DNA of 6,169 bases. Origin: Pseudomonadota bacterium. GTDB lineage: Bacteria; Pseudomonadota; Gammaproteobacteria; Steroidobacterales; Steroidobacteraceae. Positions 1 to 5,021 of the stretch are shown in pieces (within the stretch, counting starts at the first letter, position 1; each line of letters starts with the position of its first letter). The DNA lies in NCBI GenBank assembly GCA_021838065.1, contig JAKCEJ010000188.1, positions 1 through 6,169 of the forward strand, written 5' to 3'. The notes under the pieces are model-generated. The model was not told the DNA's origin, made no database searches, and saw only the letters and a list, made by a program, of their open reading frames with translations. A program made the position numbers and the translations under genes.

Positions 1-70
1 GTTGGACCGCTCGGATACGGATCGCCTCCAAAGTCGCGTGATCGAGCTTGCGGGCATCTTGTCGCGTCAT
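1..70 (-). CDS. IS630-family transposase, N-terminal fragment (runs off window)
   Basis: Reading the minus strand from the ATG at 70-68 gives 23 residues beginning MTRQDARKLDHATLEA and ending IRAVQ at the window edge. From family knowledge this is the typical start of IS630-type (Tc1/mariner-like, DDE) transposases, whose N-terminus is a helix-turn-helix DNA-binding domain that recognises the element ends; the catalytic domain would lie outside the window. The start is supported by the match to the family N-terminus; only a weak CAGG lies directly before the ATG, so the ribosome site is poor. The element points away from the IS66 remnant and its 5' end must lie between about 71 and 148. Whether the full gene is intact cannot be seen. 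The call rests on recognition of a short stretch, so confidence is moderate. Confidence 0.68.
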   Translation of the reverse strand, partial: MTRQDARKLDHATLEAIRIRAVQ

Positions 71-148
71 CCTGCAAGGATATCACCATATCATCACGAG
101 GTGCACATACTTATGAACTGATTAGTATCCCACGCTCGGCATAAGCAG
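71..148 (-). mobile_element. Probable terminal region of the IS630-type element and junction with IS66
   Basis: This non-coding stretch separates the IS630 transposase start from the first recognisable IS66 transposase residue (His at 149-151). It should hold the terminal inverted repeat of the IS630 element and its TA target site, but only one end of the element is visible so the exact border cannot be fixed. Candidate TA dinucleotides are at 112-113, 123-124 and 126-127. A 6-bp inverted repeat, CTTATG at 110-115 and CATAAG at 140-145, lies across the likely border. The IS66 reading frame is closed by a TGA at 119-121, and codons 122-148 do not resemble the IS66 protein, which suggests the border is close to 148. 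Confidence 0.45.
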
Positions 149-694
149 CACGCCCGGCGCAAGTTCGATGAACTCTACACCAACCATCGCAGTGCACTCG
201 CTGCCGAAGCGCTGGACCTGTTCGGGAAACTCTACAAAGTCGAGCGCGAGGCACGCGAGCATAACCTCGATGCAATCGGCCGCGCGCGGTTGCGCCAGGA
301 GCGCGCCCGACCGGGCGCTGATGTCTTGCACGAGTGGCTCGTCGTTCATCGCCTGAAAGTGCCCGACGGCTCGGCGAGCGCAAAGGCAATCGATTGCAGT
401 CTCAAGCGCTGGAAGGCGCTGATACGCTACATGGACGACGGCAACCTGCCGATCGACAACAACTGGCTGGGAAACCGCATCCGCCCGGTGGCGCTCGGCC
501 GCTCGAACTGGCTGTTCGCTGGCTCGCTGCGTGCCGGCAAGCGAGCAGCCGTCATCATGAGCCTGATCCAGTCGGCCAAGCTGAACGGGCACGACTCGTA
601 CCGCTATCTAGCAGACGTCCTGGAGCGCCTACCGACGCAGCCGGCGAGCCAGCTCGATGAATTACTGCCACATCACTGGCAGCCGCGCACCTGA
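122..694 (+). pseudogene. tnpC: IS66-family transposase (TnpC) C-terminal remnant, catalytic Glu replaced
   Basis: The frame is open from 122 to the TGA at 692-694 and is recognisable from HARRKFDELY (149 onward). It carries the end of the IS66 DDE catalytic domain, with DNNWLGNRIRP (455-487) and ALGRSNWLFAGS, followed by the C-terminal element of the family (SLIQSAKLNGHD, then LERLPTQPAS and DELLPHHW). Full-length TnpC is about 500-530 residues, so roughly the last third remains. The two catalytic aspartates normally lie upstream of HARRKF and are absent. In the family the motif reads DNNxxENxIRP; here the Glu codon is GGA (470-472), giving Gly. No in-frame start codon with a ribosome site precedes the homologous part; the Met at 431 is internal. 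It is therefore a dead fragment, cut on the left by the IS630-type element. Confidence 0.9.
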
Positions 695-759
695 TCCCCC
701 GGCGACGTCTCCGGGTCTGAATACAGCACACCGTCAAGGTGTGATGGTCGCATGCTTAC
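695..759 (+). mobile_element. Right end of IS66 element with terminal inverted repeat
   Basis: After the transposase stop come 65 bases ending CATGCTTAC at 751-759. Read inward on the minus strand this is GTAAGCATGCGACC, matching the 5'-GTAA start known for IS66-family terminal repeats, so the element boundary is placed at 759/760. A perfect subterminal hairpin, CACACC (727-732) and GGTGTG (738-743) with a 5-nt loop, lies just inside. A second, weaker one is CCCGG (698-702) with CCGGG (711-715). The matching left end and the 8-bp target duplication usual for the family cannot be tested because the left end is missing. The sequence directly outside, GGATTTAC (760-767), would be one copy of that duplication. 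Confidence 0.72.
727..743. repeat. Subterminal hairpin in IS66 right end
   Basis: A perfect 6-bp inverted repeat, CACACC then GGTGTG, is separated by GTCAA. It lies 16 bases inside the proposed IS66 end and could be a transposase-binding subsite or part of the extended inverted repeat. No T-tract follows, so it is not a terminator. Confidence 0.5.
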
Positions 760-984
760 GGATTTACACCGCCTGAGCCTTGATCACGAGCGCTTTGCGG
801 TTTTCTGCCCGTTCGCCCTGCTCGGCGGTGCCTTCTATCCGGTTCTTGTCCATCAGGTCGCAGTTTCGCTACACGCTTCCTCCCCACGGTCGGTCGCACT
901 CCCGCAGTTGCGTTTCGCTTCGCTCGCCGTGACCAGTTCGCGGCGGGACTTGCACCCGCAAGAGTGAGCCCGTGCCGGGCGCAC
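760..984 (-). mobile_element. Group II intron 5' fragment (domain I part), probably class IIC
   Basis: The minus strand from 984 starts GTGCGCCCGGCACGGGC, which matches the 5' end of bacterial group II introns (GUGYGCCCGGCAUGGG in the group IIC intron of Oceanobacillus iheyensis, from memory). It continues with GGGTGCAAGTCCC, the next conserved domain I hairpin (GCGGG at 959-955 pairing with CCCGC at 947-943). Later comes AGGAAGC and a purine-rich stretch like those of domain I. Its first base follows directly on the T-tract of a Rho-independent terminator, which is the preferred insertion site of group IIC introns. The fragment ends at 760 where the IS66 end begins, so the reverse-transcriptase ORF and domains V and VI are missing and it cannot splice or move. 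Open frames over it on both strands are artefacts of structured RNA sequence. Confidence 0.82.
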
Positions 985-1019
985 AAAAAAACCGGCGCGG
1001 CAGATTCTGCCGCGCCGGT
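985..1019 (-). terminator. Rho-independent terminator of the TonB receptor gene
   Basis: The arms ACCGGCGCGGC(A) at 991-1002 and (T)GCCGCGCCGGT at 1008-1019 pair perfectly over 12 bp with a 5-nt loop; the complementarity continues to a 1-nt centre. On the minus strand the hairpin is followed by six Ts (990-985), which makes it an intrinsic terminator for transcription coming from the receptor gene that stops 30 bases upstream. On the plus strand no T-run follows, so it is one-directional. The T-tract directly abuts the group II intron 5' end at 984, so the terminator served as the intron target and was left functional by the insertion. Confidence 0.93.
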
Positions 1020-1048
1020 CCTCTAGCAGAACTAGATTTTACTAAACG

Positions 1049-4021
1049 CTATTCGAAGTTGTAGTGGACACCCATCATGATCATCGTTCCGACAGCACCC
1101 ACCTGGTCAAGCGTGCTATAAGCCGCCGCACCGGCACCGTAGGTCTGCAAATCGACCGGAGGCGCCGAGTTGAACAGATTCACGACGGACAGGTGTGCAT
1201 TCAGCCTGCTGTTAAACCAGTACTTGGCGTACAGATTGTAGTACGTGAAATGACTGACTTCGCAATACCCCTGCAACCCATTCGGCACTGCGGTAAGCGA
1301 GAACGGGAAGTGCCCGCTGTTCGGCAGACCGGCTGCGCAGGTGGGGATGCCGAGCGTCGGATCGAGGAGATTGAAATGTCCGGTGTAGTTCGCCGACAGC
1401 GACAGCCGCAAGGCCCGGTAGCGCCACGTCAGAGACGCTCTGGCACGGTCCTTCGGATTGCCGGTATCGCCCGATACGATGGTCGGCCCATGGGTGCCCG
1501 CCAGATCGTACGTGTTACCCGCTGCACCGAAATCGTAGTGGAAGGTGTGCGACTCGTTGAGTTTGAACTCCACCGAACCGAACCGGCCAAGACGCATGTC
1601 GGTGCGGAAACTCAGATCGAGTCCATTGACTGACGTGGTCGTTGCGTTGTAGTAGCCAATCGGCTGATAGGCCACCGGTCCAACGGGCGTAACCGCGGAA
1701 CCGCTTGCGGGGCACACGAAGCCCGTGGAACTCGTGCCGGGATTACAGGGCAAGGTCACTGCCGGTCCGCGTACGAGCGGGTAATCGGCCGCGATTTGCG
1801 CTGTGCTCAAGGCCCCGAGGAACAACAGGTTCGTGCCAGACTGGATGTCCTGGCTGACCGTAATGTCCCAATAGTCGGCCGAGAAGTCCACATTGTGCGC
1901 CGGCTGGAGAATGAAGCCGAAGTCATAGCTATGCGAGGTCACAGGCTTCAGCTTGGGATTGGCAATCTGCAGACCGATGACACTACCGCACTGACTTGGG
2001 AACACGCCAGGCGCACTGCCACTTCCACCCGGGCATAGCGTGCTGTCGTACTCAGGGTATCCGTAGAACAGAGCACCAGAAGTGCCCGCTTCGGCGGGGT
2101 TTGGCGCCCGGAAGCCCTTGGTGTAGGTTCCGCGCAGAGTCAGCCACTTGAGCGGGTGATACTTGATCGAGTACTTCGGCGTGAGCGAATGACCGTAAGT
2201 ATTGAAGTGATCGAAACGGTACGCCACGTCGAGCGAGAGGTGCTTGATGGGCTTACCCTCGAGTTCAGCATACGCGTTGTAGTTGGTCTGGATGCCCTCG
2301 ACGTAAGCATTGTTCCCTGCCTGCAGACCCTCGGCCACGGTGAGCGGCGCCGGCGAGTATTTGTTCAGGTGGTAATAGCCCGCGCCGAGCGCGAGAGCCA
2401 ACGGACCACCCGGCAGCTGCATCAGGTTGCGCGAACCATGAACATCAACAACGGTCATTTTGTTGCTGTCCGTGGCCTTTTCCGCCGGGAACAGCGCACT
2501 GAGTTGCTGGTTATTGAGCGTCGCGAAGTTGACGCCGCTAGTAGCGTACTGATTCGCCACCGACGGCAGCACGGCGCCATACAGCGTCTGCGTCAATTCA
2601 TCATACATATACCCGACCGAAGCATGCATGCGCCAGCCGAACGCCTTGCCGTGCAGGGTTTCAAAGATGCGGTAGGTGTTTGTCACGCCCTGACCGGAAG
2701 GGATGTACTGCGGATAATTGACGTAAAGAATTGCCGGTTGGTTAAAGGGATTATTTGGCGCCCCGACCGGAAGCAGAACGTTATTCTGCGTCACGATGGA
2801 AAGCGGGATCCCGATGCCACCAGCCACGTTGGTGAACGGATTCGCGTTGTTGAAGCCGAGAACGCCACCGAGAACCTGTTCGGCTTCGCTGCGGAACAAC
2901 GACGCTGTGGTCACCGAGAGCCATCCGTCGGGCAACGTCTTAGAGAAGCGGCCCAGAACATCGAACGTCACGGCCTGGGGCTGAATGTCCTGATTGGACG
3001 GCGTTACGCACTGGTTATTGTACCAGCTCGTGTAATTCGCGTTTGAACCAGAGCAGCCGCTCGGCAGATAGCTCGAATTCGGATTCAGAAACACGCTCGT
3101 CGAATCGAACAGATTCGTCGCGGGATTCAGAACATAGCCGCCCGGGATGTACGGTGTCTGGCCGGTGCTGGTCGCGGTTGCGCCCACGGCCGGATTGTTG
3201 GCACCGGGACGCTGATCGTTGCCGCCGTACGGGCCCCAGTTCGTATTGGCCCAAAATCCATTGCGGTTGCGCAGGCGGATCGGATCCTGATGGCGGAATT
3301 CGACCGCCAGATACGCGTTGTAGCCGTCGGTGGACAGGTGTCCGATACCGGCAATCGCATGCAGATGCTCGGTAGTCCCGTCCGCATGAATTGTGGACCC
3401 CATCTCCGCCCCGGCGCTCAAACCGACGTACGTTTTGCGCAGAATGACGTTTACCACACCGGCGACGGCATCCGAACCGTATTCGGCCGAACCACCGTCC
3501 TTGAGAATTTCGATTCGCTTCACGACGTCCATCGGGATGGCCGAGAGGTCGACGAAATCGCGCTCACCGTCGTCTGCGAGAGGATAGGGCACCATGCGCT
3601 CACCGTCGATCAACGACAGAGTCGAACCCACGGTGAGGCCGCGCAGAGCAATTCCCGAACCGCCGAGTGCAAAAGCCTGCGGGAATGCCTGATTCAGGGA
3701 ACCGGCACCGTTCGAAGAGAGGCTTTGCAGGACGCTTGAGATATTGCTGAAGCCCGAATCAGTCAGATCTGTTGCGGAAATGACCGAAACAGGGCTGGGG
3801 GTATTGAAGCTGCTCGTGCGAATCAGCGAGCCAGTCACCACGATTTCCTGCAACTGCGTTGGCTGCTTCTTTTTGCTCGACTGGGTCGGATTAGGCCCTT
3901 TGGCCTGTTCGGCTTGCGCTTGCGCAGCGCTCGCCACATGGCTTCCCATCCCGATTGCGGCTAGCGCGCCGACCATAAGCACACGCCGTACAGCGTGTAG
4001 CACACTGCGGTTCACGGTCAT
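1049..4021 (-). CDS. TonB-dependent outer-membrane receptor
   Basis: This is a 990-residue precursor. Residues 1-32 are a signal peptide (basic MTVNRSVLHAVRR, hydrophobic VLMVGALAAIGMG, cleavage likely after VASA). A Gln/Lys-rich linker leads to the TonB-box-like LQEIVVTGS (57-65). The plug domain spans about 70-197, with ALRGLTVGSTLSLIDGER, IPMDVVKRIEILKDGGSAEYGSDAVAGVVNVILR. The remainder is a 22-strand-type barrel, with GFRAPNPAEAG (637-646) and LKPVTSHSYDFGF (691-703) as family landmarks, ending MGVHYNFE. Such receptors import ferric chelates, vitamins or carbohydrates using TonB-ExbBD energy; the substrate here is not evident. Four Cys pairs (323/338, 663/678, 759/770, 895/920) probably form loop disulfides. 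AGGAGA (4035-4030) lies 8-9 nt before the ATG. The gene is a single transcription unit with its own promoter and terminator and appears intact. Confidence 0.95.
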   Translation of the reverse strand: MTVNRSVLHAVRRVLMVGALAAIGMGSHVASAAQAQAEQAKGPNPTQSSKKKQPTQLQEIVVTGSLIRTSSFNTPSPVSVISATDLTDSGFSNISSVLQSLSSNGAGSLNQAFPQAFALGGSGIALRGLTVGSTLSLIDGERMVPYPLADDGERDFVDLSAIPMDVVKRIEILKDGGSAEYGSDAVAGVVNVILRKTYVGLSAGAEMGSTIHADGTTEHLHAIAGIGHLSTDGYNAYLAVEFRHQDPIRLRNRNGFWANTNWGPYGGNDQRPGANNPAVGATATSTGQTPYIPGGYVLNPATNLFDSTSVFLNPNSSYLPSGCSGSNANYTSWYNNQCVTPSNQDIQPQAVTFDVLGRFSKTLPDGWLSVTTASLFRSEAEQVLGGVLGFNNANPFTNVAGGIGIPLSIVTQNNVLLPVGAPNNPFNQPAILYVNYPQYIPSGQGVTNTYRIFETLHGKAFGWRMHASVGYMYDELTQTLYGAVLPSVANQYATSGVNFATLNNQQLSALFPAEKATDSNKMTVVDVHGSRNLMQLPGGPLALALGAGYYHLNKYSPAPLTVAEGLQAGNNAYVEGIQTNYNAYAELEGKPIKHLSLDVAYRFDHFNTYGHSLTPKYSIKYHPLKWLTLRGTYTKGFRAPNPAEAGTSGALFYGYPEYDSTLCPGGSGSAPGVFPSQCGSVIGLQIANPKLKPVTSHSYDFGFILQPAHNVDFSADYWDITVSQDIQSGTNLLFLGALSTAQIAADYPLVRGPAVTLPCNPGTSSTGFVCPASGSAVTPVGPVAYQPIGYYNATTTSVNGLDLSFRTDMRLGRFGSVEFKLNESHTFHYDFGAAGNTYDLAGTHGPTIVSGDTGNPKDRARASLTWRYRALRLSLSANYTGHFNLLDPTLGIPTCAAGLPNSGHFPFSLTAVPNGLQGYCEVSHFTYYNLYAKYWFNSRLNAHLSVVNLFNSAPPVDLQTYGAGAAAYSTLDQVGAVGTMIMMGVHYNFE

Positions 4022-4029
4022 TTCAAAAT

Positions 4030-4035
4030 TCTCCT
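4030..4035 (-). promoter_or_regulatory. Ribosome binding site of the TonB receptor gene
   Basis: The minus strand reads AGGAGA followed by ATTTTGAA and the ATG at 4021-4019, a strong Shine-Dalgarno at good spacing that fixes the start. It lies just after the last leader mini-hairpin (4050-4039), whose TCTC arms could also pair with the GAGA or GGAGA part of this site. Confidence 0.85.
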
Positions 4036-4038
4036 GGT

Positions 4039-4116
4039 TCTCTAGCGAGACCGCACTTTACGAGACTGCTCTTTGACGAGTCTGCTCGATAAAGCAATTG
4101 TTGCTCTTACGAGACC
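4039..4116 (-). repeat. Four imperfect leader repeats (CGAGAC units) upstream of the TonB receptor
   Basis: On the plus strand CGAGAC occurs at 4046, 4061 and 4110 and the variant CGAGTC at 4077, each preceded by a pyrimidine-rich GCTCTTTA-like segment; the aligned unit is about GCTCTTTACGAGACTGC. Spacings are 15, 16 and 33 bases, so the last gap equals about two units. In the minus-strand RNA, three units can fold as small hairpins: CUC-GUAA-GAG (4113-4104), CUC with a 6-nt loop and GAG (4080-4069), and UCUC-GCUA-GAGA (4050-4039). The unit at 4064-4054 pairs imperfectly. The array sits in the presumed 5' untranslated leader and ends 3 bases before the ribosome site, so it could bind a regulator as DNA or RNA, or control translation. 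No known riboswitch class is recognised in it. Confidence 0.6.
4093..4105. repeat. Inverted repeat AGCAA-TTG-TTGCT within the leader
   Basis: A perfect 5-bp inverted repeat with a 3-base centre that contains CAATTG lies in the long gap between the third and fourth CGAGAC repeats. It has the size of a small operator half-site pair, or could form a weak RNA hairpin. No regulator is encoded nearby that would identify it. Confidence 0.4.
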
Positions 4117-4128
4117 TGTATGTTTTTA

Positions 4129-4157
4129 GTCGCAGCTAGCTATTAACTGCTCGCGAC
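4129..4157 (-). promoter_or_regulatory. Stem-loop in the TonB receptor leader
   Basis: GTCGCAGC (4129-4136) pairs with GCT-C-GCGAC (4149-4157) as an 8-bp stem with one bulged base and a 12-nt loop containing TAGCTATTAACT. It lies just downstream of the proposed -10 element, so it would form near the 5' end of the receptor mRNA. No T-run follows on either strand, so it is not an intrinsic terminator. A role in mRNA stability or regulation is possible but not shown. Confidence 0.45.
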
Positions 4158-4168
4158 ACAGGGATTTG

Positions 4169-4198
4169 AATATAGGCCAAAATGTCGAGACATGTAAA
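4169..4198 (-). promoter_or_regulatory. Candidate sigma-70 promoter for the TonB receptor
   Basis: On the minus strand TTTACA (4198-4193) is followed after 18 bases by TATATT (4174-4169), a good -35/-10 pair in an AT-rich stretch. It would give a leader of roughly 140 nt before the ATG at 4021. The region upstream (about 4205-4250) is also AT-rich and could act as an UP element. The call is by consensus only. Confidence 0.5.
4182..4193. promoter_or_regulatory. Operator-like inverted repeat between -35 and -10
   Basis: ATGTC-GA-GACAT is a 12-bp inverted repeat placed inside the spacer of the proposed receptor promoter, touching the -35 hexamer. A protein bound here would block RNA polymerase, which is typical of repressor operators. 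It contains a further CGAGAC (4186-4191), the same hexamer repeated in the leader. The regulator is unknown. Confidence 0.45.
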
Positions 4199-4368
4199 GC
4201 CGCGATTTAGTTGCAAGAAAAATACACCAAAATATGCGCTTTGTGTCGTTTTAGGCACGCTCTGCGTTTGATGTGGTGAACGAGATATGTACGGCGACAC
4301 CAAGATCCCTGAGCGCGCCTTTGGCTCCAAGTGAGCTCTGATACCTGCTGTAACGTACCGAAAAAAAG
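4199..4368. other. Rest of intergenic region between DUF192 gene and receptor promoter
   Basis: No gene is supported here. Seven Ts on the minus strand (4367-4361) follow directly on the DUF192 stop codon, but I find no strong GC-rich hairpin before them, so termination there is uncertain. The part from about 4205 to 4255 is AT-rich and carries CCAAAAT at 4227-4233, repeated at 4177-4183, 50 bases apart, as well as a TTGCAA palindrome at 4211-4216. A small palindrome, TTGG-CT-CCAA, lies at 4321-4330. Confidence 0.5.
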
Positions 4369-4872
4369 CTATTTCGCGACAACCGGCATCCACCGAGCTC
4401 GCGCTCCGACGGTGATTCCAAGCGCGCGAGCCTGCCCGCCCCCGATCTCGATCACCGCCTCGACGGGCGCACCTGAGCTGATCGTCTTCAGGGAAAACGG
4501 CTTGGCATTGACCGTGATTTTCTCGATGCGCCCCCCGGGCGCCACGAACAGCATGTCGAGCGGGATGTAGGTATTGGCCATCCAGAATTGGGCCACCTGC
4601 GGCGGATGCATGGGAAAGATCATGCCCTCGCCGGCCGGCAGATCGCGCACGAACATCAGTCCCTGGGCCTGACGGGCCGGGGTGTCCGCGATCCACGCCC
4701 GAAACCGGCGCACGTGGCCGCCGGCCTCGATCACGAGCGTGGCGCGTGGGAAGTGATCGAGATTCTCGAGCGTCATCGACTCGGCGCGCCCTGGCACAGG
4801 CGTGAGCCCGGCCAGCAGCCCCGCCGCCAGCGCGACCGCCATTCCCGCCCGAATGCTCAGCCTGTTTCGCAT
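4369..4872 (-). CDS. DUF192 family exported protein
   Basis: The product is 167 residues. The N-terminus MRNRLSIRAGMAVALAAGLLAGLTP is a signal peptide, probably cleaved near GRA-ES, so the protein should be periplasmic. The mature part is a single DUF192 domain (COG1430) with the family core ARQAQGLMFVRDLPAGEGMIFPM, then FWMANTYIPLDMLFV and GGRIEKI, and a C-terminal AVIEIGGGQARALGI stretch. The length fits the family. The biochemical function of DUF192 proteins is not established. The frame is open further upstream to an ATG at 4998, but the start at 4872 is chosen because GGAG (4882-4879) lies 6 bases before it and the signal peptide begins there. It is divergent from the glucan phosphorylase gene and lies 347 bases upstream of the receptor on the same strand, probably as its own unit. 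Confidence 0.9.
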   Translation of the reverse strand: MRNRLSIRAGMAVALAAGLLAGLTPVPGRAESMTLENLDHFPRATLVIEAGGHVRRFRAWIADTPARQAQGLMFVRDLPAGEGMIFPMHPPQVAQFWMANTYIPLDMLFVAPGGRIEKITVNAKPFSLKTISSGAPVEAVIEIGGGQARALGITVGARARWMPVVAK

Positions 4873-5021
4873 GACACGCTCCAGCTTGCGCGACGGCTGG
4901 GCATTGTCGCACATGCGGCCCGCCCGGGCGATGCACCACAAGAGTGCACGACTGGATGCGCGCACGACCGGCTCGAAGCGGCTAGACTTTCTTGGCACTC
5001 ATCGTTTCCAATCCCGGTGCC
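4873..5021. promoter_or_regulatory. Divergent intergenic region between DUF192 and glucan phosphorylase genes
   Basis: The 149 bases between the two divergent start codons must hold promoters for both genes unless one is read from elsewhere. The DUF192 ribosome site GGAG is at 4882-4879 on the minus strand. A perfect 10-bp palindrome CGCCCGGGCG lies at 4921-4930, and an inverted repeat TGCAC (4932-4936) with GTGCA (4944-4948) follows it; both could be protein-binding sites or chance in GC-rich DNA. On the plus strand TAGACT (4983-4988) is a possible -10 without a convincing -35. No strong promoter pair is visible for either gene. Confidence 0.4.

Noticed and set aside
752..967. Plus-strand 71-codon frame over the intron fragment as a gene
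   Set aside because: It has no ribosome site, starts inside the IS66 terminal repeat, and its sequence is explained as the antisense of a group II intron domain I.
2156..3046. 296-codon plus-strand frame inside the TonB receptor
   Set aside because: It lies antisense to a strongly supported receptor, is Arg/Val-rich and has no recognisable domain or ribosome site.
4039..4116. CRISPR array
   Set aside because: The repeats are only about 15-17 bases, imperfect, and nearly contiguous without unique spacers of regular length; no cas gene is present.
4022..4198. Cobalamin or other known riboswitch in the receptor leader
   Set aside because: The conserved cobalamin core and other familiar aptamer motifs are not visible; only the local repeats and hairpins are.
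4361..4374. Intrinsic terminator after the DUF192 stop codon
   Set aside because: Seven Ts follow the stop on the minus strand but no convincing GC-rich hairpin precedes them.
4136..4939. 267-codon minus-strand frame overlapping the DUF192 gene
   Set aside because: It is a shadow frame in GC-rich DNA, Arg/Gly/Ala-rich with no domain, and conflicts with the well-supported DUF192 frame.
4873..4998. Longer DUF192 start at 4998
   Set aside because: The extra 42 residues are low-complexity basic sequence before a clear signal peptide; the start at 4872 has GGAG at the right distance.
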